DNA of 64,000 nt, taken from assembly GCA_032719365.1 (NCBI GenBank), contig CM064866.1, positions 4,941,781-5,005,780 on the forward strand, written 5' to 3'. The stretch is from Prinsepia uniflora. Lineage: Eukaryota; Streptophyta; Magnoliopsida; Rosales; Rosaceae. Position numbers and translations under genes: made by a program. The number at the start of each line of letters is the position of its first letter. The first letter of the stretch is position 1. The notes beneath the pieces are model-generated. The model was not told where the DNA came from and did not search any database. It saw nothing but the letters and a program-made list of their open reading frames with translations. Positions 57,625-64,000 of this stretch are shown here, one piece after another.

Positions 57625-57800
57625 TTTGTTTTTATTGAATCAAACCCTATAAACATGAATTCTAAGATTATTTATTTTTATTGAATCAAACCCTAGAAAC
57701 ATGAATTCTAAGATTATTGATTCTTGATAATAAATATGTTTGATTGCATGAATTAATAACTGATGATTCATAAATATGTTTGAATGCATAGGCTTGAATT
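57625..57800. repeat. Short tandem repeats
   Basis: A 46-bp unit TTTTTATTGAATCAAACCCT-AAACATGAATTCTAAGATTATT occurs twice (about 57630-57720). ATAAATATGTTTGATTGCAT also occurs twice with changes (57729, 57773). A poly-A-rich run is at about 57817-57850. Confidence 0.8.
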
Positions 57801-58017
57801 GAATTGGAAATTGAAAAAACAAACAAAAAAAACAAAAAAAAAAAAAAAAACCACCGCATGACGCAATAGTAATTCATGAATGGTATGATGTTTGATAATA
57901 ATATGTTGATGCTGGAGTTGATGTTTTGATTGGCTATTGTTATCCTTGATAATTGTTAGTTACCTATTTACCTTTAAACACCAATTGATTGTTGAGACAA
58001 AGCATCAATGTTCCCTG

Positions 58018-58470
58018 AATAACGAGCCCTGGCGGCTGGAAATTTTTTTAGCACACCAAGGGCAATTGCTAGGCTACAATAGCCCAGAAGGCAGACCCAG
58101 AAGGCTCGAAAAATAAGCTCACAAGACTACTAAAATCCAACAGCCTGTAATCAGCTCAGAAGGCAAAAAGTTCAAGGGCTACAGCACTTTGACAAGCCCA
58201 GAAGAGAGACCAACCTAACGGTTCGAAGCCCAAACGCCAAGAAGGCCCACAAGCCCATCAGTTAAGCCAAAGCTTACGGCTTAGCCCATGGCTCTGTCCG
58301 GCTCAACTTGGGCGCGGCCTGGTCCGGCTCAGGGCCCAGCTACGCTAGCCTTGCTTGGCTCAACTGAGTCGGCTCGGTGGGCAGCTTGGCTTGGCTTAGC
58401 TGGCGGCTTGGCTCTAGTAGCTTGGCTCACCGGCAGCGGCTCGGTTGAAAAAGAAAACAACACATCCTTT
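58018..58470. other. GC-rich non-coding stretch, likely retroelement interior
   Basis: It has repeated words CCCAGAAGGC, GGCTCAACTTGG and GGCTTGGCT. The 68-codon frame 58288-58494 is a low-complexity Gly/Ala/Leu product of these repeats. I see no gene. 58500-59270 is AT-rich and empty as far as I can tell. Confidence 0.45.
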
Positions 58471-59270
58471 ATACCCTTTGGTCTTGAAACATGAACACCA
58501 ATGCATGAAGCTTAACACTACAACCCCATTTGGATGCTTGGAATATAGAAGGAAGGAAATGAATTCAATCTATTTCGTTTCCTATTCCAACATAAAAAAG
58601 ATTTAAAAATTTCATTCTAACGTTTGGAACGAGATGGATTAGTAGTAAAGTTTCAAGCATTTCATTCGTGTGTTGTGCTTGTCATATCATGTAATGAAAC
58701 AAAAATAATTATTTTTACAAAAACACCCTTTTGCAATGCATCACCTGATTATAAAAACAAATAAATAAAAACAAACATTCAATATAAACTTAAAATCATA
58801 TTCTTCAATATCAAAACAAATATTATTCAAATTTATTAAAATTTTTGAATCCAACAAAGATAAAATCAAAATATGTCTAAAAAAATAGGAAGCCGTAATT
58901 TATTAAAAAACATCAATCAAAATTGTCTTCATTAAACCAAAAACCAAAAATACTTAACTAACTAGGCTCCTACTCGTCACCAGCAAGCTGCAAAATAAAG
59001 TAAACTTTTAAACTTGATTTAGAAGGTCCTGCATTCAGCCAGTTTTTTCTTCATCTGGAAGATTTAAGAACAAGTTTATTCTTTCATAATAAACTCACTT
59101 GGCTCATAAACCTACTTTAAATGTTGGATCTGGTTTGAAAAAATATTGTCAAAAAATTGATCATAAAAATTGGTCTGAAAGAAAGGCCACTAATTTGGGA
59201 AATAAGAAATATCTCCTCCTCATGGATCAGTGGATCACCATATCATAATTCATAACTCTTTGTGACACAA

Positions 59271-59400
59271 TTGAGAATCCAACATGTGAAAATGGTTGAA
59301 AATGGAATAAATAAGATCGGGTACTTTTATCCAGGTTGGGACCTGATTGTAGGGTTCAAGGTCGACTCGGCTAGAGGTAGAAAATGAATAAGGCATGTGG
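59271..59400 (+). repeat. Fragment of a second-family gypsy LTR
   Basis: CATGTGAAAATGGTTGAAAATGGAA and the following CCAGG-TTGGGACC, GGTTCAAGGTCGACTCG words match 40362-40470 and 47341-47440. It is cut by the Cassandra element at 59401. Confidence 0.7.
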
Positions 59401-60135
59401 TGTAAGACCCGTGTCCTGAAGGGAACGGTGAACAATCCCACATTCCTGCGAGGAGGGAATGTTCTGGGAGGGGAATGGTGGTGTGTCTTTAAGATGTAGG
59501 CACACACCTATCTAGTACGAGGCCTTTTGGGAGCTCATTGGTTTTGGGTTCAGTTGGAACTCCAAAGTTATGCGAGTTGAGGCTGGTGCAATTCCATGAT
59601 AGGTGACCCCCTCGGAAGTTACACCGTGAGCTCCCGAAAACAAAACCGTGAGGGCAAGGGAAAAGAGGCCCAAAGCGGACAATATCGTGTTAGATGAGTC
59701 GAGACCTGACAGAGGAGGGTCGGGTCCTGACAGAATGGTATCAGAGCCAGACCCCGACCCAAAAGTGTGCTAGTGAGGACGATGGGCCCTAAGGGGGGGT
59801 GGATTGTAAGACCCGTATCCTGTAGGGAACGGTGAACCATCCCACATTTCTGCGAGGGGGGAATGGTTTGGGAGGGGAATGGTGGTGTGCCTTAAAGGTG
59901 TAGGCACACACCTATCTAGTACGAGGCCTTTTGGGAGCTCATTGGCTTTGGGTTTGGTTGAAACTCCAAAGTTAAGCGAGTTGAGGCTGGTGCAATTCCA
60001 TGATGGGTGACTCCCTAGGAAGTTGCACCGTGAGCTCTCAAAAACAAAACCGTGAGGGTAAGGGCAAGGAAGCCCAAAGCAGAAAATATCATACTACATG
60101 AGTCGGGACCTAACAGAGGAGGTCAGGTCCTGACA
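59401..60135 (+). mobile_element. Cassandra TRIM retrotransposon, 735 bp
   Basis: LTRs at 59401-59732 and 59805-60135 run TGTAAGACCC...CCTGACA. The PBS TGGTATCAGAGCC (59736-59748) follows the first LTR. A 72-bp interior ends in AAGGGGGGGTGGAT before the second LTR. Each LTR holds a 5S-rRNA-like segment (AACTCCAAAGTTA-GCGAGTTGAGGC...GGTGACCCCCT-GGAAGTT). The element has no ORF, as expected for a TRIM, and moves only with help in trans. The flanks do not match, probably because of later rearrangement (see the 333-bp duplication). Confidence 0.95.
59556..59632 (+). other. 5S rRNA-like segment in the Cassandra LTR
   Basis: It resembles the 5S internal control region: A-box-like AAGTTATGCG and a C-box-like GATAGGTGACCCCCTCGGAA. 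Parallel copies are at about 59964-60040 and 60297-60373. It is not a functional 5S gene: it lacks the 5S 5' and 3' arms and is embedded in an LTR. It may act as a Pol III-type promoter. Confidence 0.75.
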
Positions 60136-60552
60136 GAAATTCTAAAACCATTTCTCAAACATAGAACACGAGGCTTTGACCCAAAATCCAGATCATCTTC
60201 CATTTCCACCAAACCCGATGTGCCTTAAAGGTGTAGGCACACACCTATCTAGTACGAGGCCTTTTGGGAGCTCATTGGCTTTGGGTTTGGTTGAAACTCC
60301 AAAGTTAAGCGAGTTGAGGCTGGTGCAATTTCATGATGGGTGACTCCCTAGGAAGTTGCACCGTGAGCTCTCAAAAACAAAACCGTGAGGGTAAGGGCAA
60401 GGAAGCCCAAAGCAGAAAATATCATACTACATGAGTCGGGACCTAACAGAGGAGGTCAGGTCTTGACAGAAATTCTAAAACCATTTCTCAAACATAGAAC
60501 ACGAGGCTTTGACCCAAAATCCAGATCATCTTCCATTTCCACCAAACCCGAT
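59887..60552. repeat. 333-bp tandem duplication, two units
   Basis: 59887-60219 and 60220-60552 are nearly identical (I see two C/T differences). The unit spans most of the Cassandra 3' LTR plus 84 bp of flank ending AAACCCGAT. The second copy therefore looks like an LTR fragment lacking its first 82 bases. Confidence 0.93.
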
Positions 60553-60929
60553 CAACCCTTCGACCCAATCCAAACCCTTCCCACATCTGACCATGTGTAT
60601 GGCTAAGAGAGTGAGGTGAGGGCATGACGATGATGGTGGCCAGTCAAAAACAGCGCCACCATGGAGGGCAGAGGAACCCCGTGCAAGGTAACCCGGTTTT
60701 GCCCAATTTTCCTTATTTTTGATTTTGTACGTTATGGACAGTTTTAGTTGATTAGGATAGGTTTGTTAGGTTGTTAGGAAGGTGTTAGGATGATTTTGGA
60801 TGGTGGTTGATGGCTGAGGAGCCCAGGGAAGAAATTGGAAAACATGAACCGTGAGGGAGGTTTTGAACCGATGAGGTTTTGTGGATTTTTCATGGTATTA
60901 ATCACACCAATAGGTTTCTAGGATCGAAA
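60136..60929 (+). repeat. Fragment of a first-family gypsy LTR
   Basis: TTTTGTACGTTATGGACAGTTTTAGTTGATTAGG and its context match the 14165-17240 solo LTR at about 14935-15110. It hosts the Cassandra-related duplication and is interrupted by the element beginning at 60930. Confidence 0.7.
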
Positions 60930-62099
60930 TGTAACACCCCGGAAATTCGAGGATCTTAATATTGTAATTTAATGCATGAATTGATGTTTTTACCCTTGTG
61001 AATGGTATGGCCAATTGTTGACTTTTTGATTTATGGGTCAAAAGGACTTTGACCAGTGACGGTGACGTAGTTCTGGACGTCACGAGTTCATAGACTGGTG
61101 GCACGTCCAATTCGGACGATCAGGGAAAAAGTTATGACTATCGGAAGTTCAGGGGCATTACCGTAATTTGGACTTTGGGGGGGGGGGGGAAATGTTGACT
61201 CTTCGTTTGGAAACTAATTTTCACATGACTCAAGGACCGTTAGGTAGGTCTCGATGCCCTGAGTCCGTAGTCAGGCGGCACGCCGAAATCGGACTTCGTA
61301 CGAGGAAGTTATGGTCAGAAATGTGAAATCGGGAGGTTCGTGTCTCGATTTTCGTGTCGAATATTTTATTCTGAAATTCTGATTGGAGGACACCTGGTGA
61401 GTGACAAGTGTCACTCACCCATTGGTTAGATTGGATCAAGCTCCACTAAGCATTTATTTAGGATTTAAATCATCTTTTAATCTTAGCCTTTGATCTGAAA
61501 ACCTCCAGATCTAATCCTAGCCATTGATCTCATTTCTGAGATCTAATCTGGACCGTCCATCCATTTCCCTCCATTTCTATATATTTTCTCAACCGACACC
61601 CTTACTCACTGTCCATTGATCCAACACTTACGCACTACACCCTGTCTCTGTGTGTTGCTGGACTCACGGGAAAGGACTGAGGCACGGCGGTGGACGGCGG
61701 CAGACGGCGGCGAGGTGAGCTGGTTTCAAAACCCGAAACGGTTTCAAAAACTCAGGATTTGGTAACTTGAATTCCAACATTTAGTTTTGGCTTCTATTTA
61801 CCCTAATCAACTCTAGGGACTGTTAGGAACCTATTGGGCTCAATTGCGTGACCGGAGGTAGCCTGAACGGAGTACAAACGACGACGGGAGAACCGGGTCT
61901 GTTCATTGAGGTAAGTCTTCGATCCTGTCTGTTTTTGTCGATTTTAATTTGCTAGAACCCTTTCTGGGATTGAGACGAGCATCTAGGAACAAACTAGGAC
62001 TGAAATGGTTGAGAATTGATGAAATGGTGACCGGGTCATGATCGCGGGTCTGATCGACCCGAGTTGCAGAGATACGGGTCAACCCGTCTGAGGACAGAG

Positions 62100-62400
62100 G
62101 TGATGACGTGGCACCCTGTCAGATCTGTCAGGTGACGTGGACCAACCGTGAGCCGACACGTGTCACATGTCAGTGCACAGTCAGCACTGACATGTCAGTG
62201 ACGTGGCCCAATCAGGGACTGCCACGTGTCACTGACATGTTAGTGACGTGGACCAGTGCCGTGCTGACACGTGGCACATGTCAGATCAGTAAGGTGGACC
62301 AATCGGGTGTTGACACGTGGCACCTGTCAGATGACGTCAGCATGACGTCATGCTGACGTCAGCAGTGATGTCAACGATGACGTCAGCAGGGACTGTTCCT
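62100..62400 (+). promoter_or_regulatory. Cluster of ACGT-core (G-box/ABRE and TGACGTCA-like) words in the LTR
   Basis: About 300 bases contain repeated GTGACGTGG, GACACGTGGCAC, CCACGTGTC, ACATGTCAG and TGACGTCAGCA words in an irregular repeat. CACGTGGC and TGACGTCA are binding motifs of plant bZIP factors. The cluster is upstream of the likely transcribed leader. The regulatory role is inferred. Confidence 0.55.
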
Positions 62401-63686
62401 GCATTAACCAATGCATTGACCGGTGCGTGGAGGCGCGTGTGAACAGTGTTTTTGGTGGGACCACCACCATTCTTTAGGTTTCGACGATCCGGATCCAATG
62501 GCGGTGGTTTCGGGTCGATCGGAGATCATTAAGTTGGTCAAAATGAGGGTTTTGCCTCGGGAAGCGCGTTCGGGCGGTTTTTCCCGGCCGGTTTCAGCCT
62601 AGGATTTCATGGTTGAATGTTAGGGGTTTAAATTGACCTTTACGTATACTTTGGACTTGACAGGGATTGTACATTTGTAGCAGGACGTGGGTATACTTTC
62701 GGTTCTTAGCAGGATTGTACTGTGAGTGGGCCCAATTTTATTAAACCCTTGCATGCTTAAATGTTTTTTGATTTACTTATATGTTCACATGCTGGAATCA
62801 AGATATGGTTTTGATGATATAGAAATTTCGGTTATGGCACGTTTCACGGTATTTGGGCATGAGACCCGTCTGATGAAACGTAATGATCGGTTCGGATTTT
62901 ACCTATGTATACATATATGTTTTGCATGTGGATATCAATAAAATGTATTTAATACTGCACTGTATAGATCCTTCCATATGATACTGTCTCCTCCGGATGA
63001 GGTACCCCGGAGTGGTCACGGACGTCTAGAACGTCCAGCGTCTATGACGTTAAGCATCGGGGATGCTGTAACCGAACAGGGTTCGGGGATTGAACTCGGA
63101 ATTGAGACCCGAGTGGCACGCGTAGCCTTGTGATTGTGACCTTATTGGACGTCAGGGACGTCAGACATCAGGGATGTCCGGATTGGAGTGTATAGTGCAG
63201 TGGCTAAAATTATGTTCATGGTTTTATTATATGCCTTATGGTTTATATTATATGATTAATGGTTTTAAATTCGGTTGCATGCATGTTTGGAAAACGGAGG
63301 GGTAAATTATATGTTTTACTTATCAAATGATTTTATAAACTTGAGTTTCGGTCCACTCACCCTTAATGTTTTGGTAACCCCTCCAGGTCGTGCTAATGAG
63401 GTAGAGGAGGAAACTGAGGCTGGGGCATAGATCCACTTCTGCGTACCTGAACCCCTGTTGGGCGGTGTACCCGCAGGTTTATGTTAGAGTCGTGCTTGCA
63501 ACTTGTAGTTTGGTTTTCATCCCTTGTCTGACATCTGTTTATTTCGGATTTGATGTAAAACTTTAATTTGGTTTTTATGCATTTGACCGTTTAAGGTTGA
63601 AATTGGAACATTATTTTGGGTGTCAGACGGGAGCAGGGCACGTCCCCATGGGGTCCCAGAGAGGATCGGGGCGGGTCCTGTCAGCT

Positions 63687-63698
63687 TGGTATCAGAGC
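63687..63698 (+). other. Primer binding site of the terminal gypsy element
   Basis: TGGTATCAGAGC lies three bases after the LTR end, initiator tRNA-Met type. Confidence 0.9.
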
Positions 63699-63797
63699 AC
63701 TAGGTTGTGGTCAGCATGCTAGACTAGCGATTAGTACTAGTTACTTTTCGACTTTAAAGGATTATGTTAACTGATCTATGCCTCTTGACAGTTGGTT

Positions 63798-64000
63798 ATG
63801 CCTCCTAGGAGAATTCCTCATACACGAACTGACGAGGATCTGGAAAGGGAAATGGAATGCGCAAGCATTGAGCGGACTCAACGTCTGGGAGCCACTCCTT
63901 TCAACGGGGGATCGAACCCCGAAGATGCTCATGATTGGATCACCAAATGGGAAAGGATCTTCACGGTGATGCACTGCCCTCCGGGCGAACGGGTAACTTT
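63798..64000 (+). CDS. Ty3/gypsy gag, N-terminal part (cut by the window edge)
   Basis: ATG 63798 is the first start after an in-frame TGA at 63786-63788, 100 bases past the PBS. The 67 codons present are uninterrupted. They begin MPPRRIPHTRTDEDLE and then read FNGGSNPEDAHDWITKWERIFTVMHCPPGERV, cited here in pieces: GGSNPEDAHDWI, then WERIFTVMHCP. A glycine-rich DP-type motif followed by a Trp and an F.VM.CP helix is the start of the plant gypsy retrotransposon gag (capsid) domain. Gag packages the element RNA. Whether the remaining polyprotein is intact cannot be seen. The two short frames listed over this region in other phases are shadows. Confidence 0.85.
   Translation, partial: MPPRRIPHTRTDEDLEREMECASIERTQRLGATPFNGGSNPEDAHDWITKWERIFTVMHCPPGERVT

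Larger units (their letters stand above)
60930..64000 (+). mobile_element. Long-LTR gypsy element, 5' end (LTR, PBS, gag start), runs off the window
   Basis: The 5' LTR 60930-63683 (2754 bp) runs TGTAACACCCC...GTCCTGTCA. The PBS TGGTATCAGAGC is at 63687-63698, and gag opens at 63798. The LTR shares all family landmarks with the 4280 and 14165 LTRs, including the box pair (62722-62731 and 63351-63360) and an acceptor-like CCCTCCAG ending at 63386. It is a coding relative of the non-coding 9.6-kb element and a candidate helper type. A run of 13 G is at 61177-61189. Confidence 0.92.

Noticed and set aside
58288..58494. 68-codon Gly/Ala/Leu-rich forward frame
   Set aside because: Low-complexity translation of GGCTTGGCT-type repeats.
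59556..59632. 5S rRNA gene
   Set aside because: Only the internal promoter-like part of 5S is present and it lies in every Cassandra LTR copy.

Overview
The window is nuclear DNA of a flowering plant, almost certainly a eudicot. A woody Rosaceae genome is plausible, but nothing here proves it. The evidence is a plant-type LRR receptor-like protein gene, plant LTR retrotransposons (copia, long-LTR gypsy and Tat-like gypsy), a 5S-derived Cassandra TRIM, hAT and Mutator-type elements, and a plant endogenous pararetrovirus. Only one host gene is clear: the receptor-like protein at 54289-56966 (minus), which carries one single-base frameshift. Most short open frames elsewhere are shadows inside repeats.

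Layout. 1-17500: a decayed endogenous pararetrovirus on the minus strand, in the order coat protein (CCHC) - movement protein - protease - RT - RNase H - viroplasmin. Two gypsy-type insertions split it: a 9556-bp element with 2932-bp LTRs and a non-coding interior (4280-13835), and a solo LTR with a 5-bp target duplication (14165-17240). 17518-31570: two diverged copies of one AT-rich block. Copy A was hit by a Mutator-type element (17714-18835). Copy B was hit by a copia element (21173-29691) and by a TIR element (30034-31460). The copia carries an antisense solo LTR (22934-25759), and the TIR element carries a solo Cassandra LTR (30112-30433). 32288-32769: a hAT MITE. 33009-39318: a minus-strand Tat-like gypsy element with gag and protease remnants, an antisense extra ORF and a 112-bp tandem array in its 3' region. 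39555-52975: a mosaic of old long-LTR gypsy copies, with one datable solo LTR (43007-45259) and the end of a pol gene (50335-50700). 53433-53840: a hAT MITE. 54289-56966: the receptor-like protein gene. 57100-60929: retrotransposon debris, a complete Cassandra TRIM and a 333-bp tandem duplication. 60930-64000: the 5' LTR, primer binding site and gag start of a long-LTR gypsy element that runs off the window.

The genes do not form a pathway; this is nested-transposon intergenic space around one immune-receptor-like locus. The observation most worth following is a conserved pair of complementary boxes, GTGAGTGGAC and GTCCACTCAC, about 0.6-1.4 kb apart in at least five divergent LTRs. The first box coincides with a consensus 5' splice site and the second lies just upstream of a consensus 3' splice site, which suggests a retroelement leader intron whose ends are brought together by base pairing. 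The second is the 303-bp duplication flanking the 9.6-kb element, in place of the usual 5-bp target duplication.
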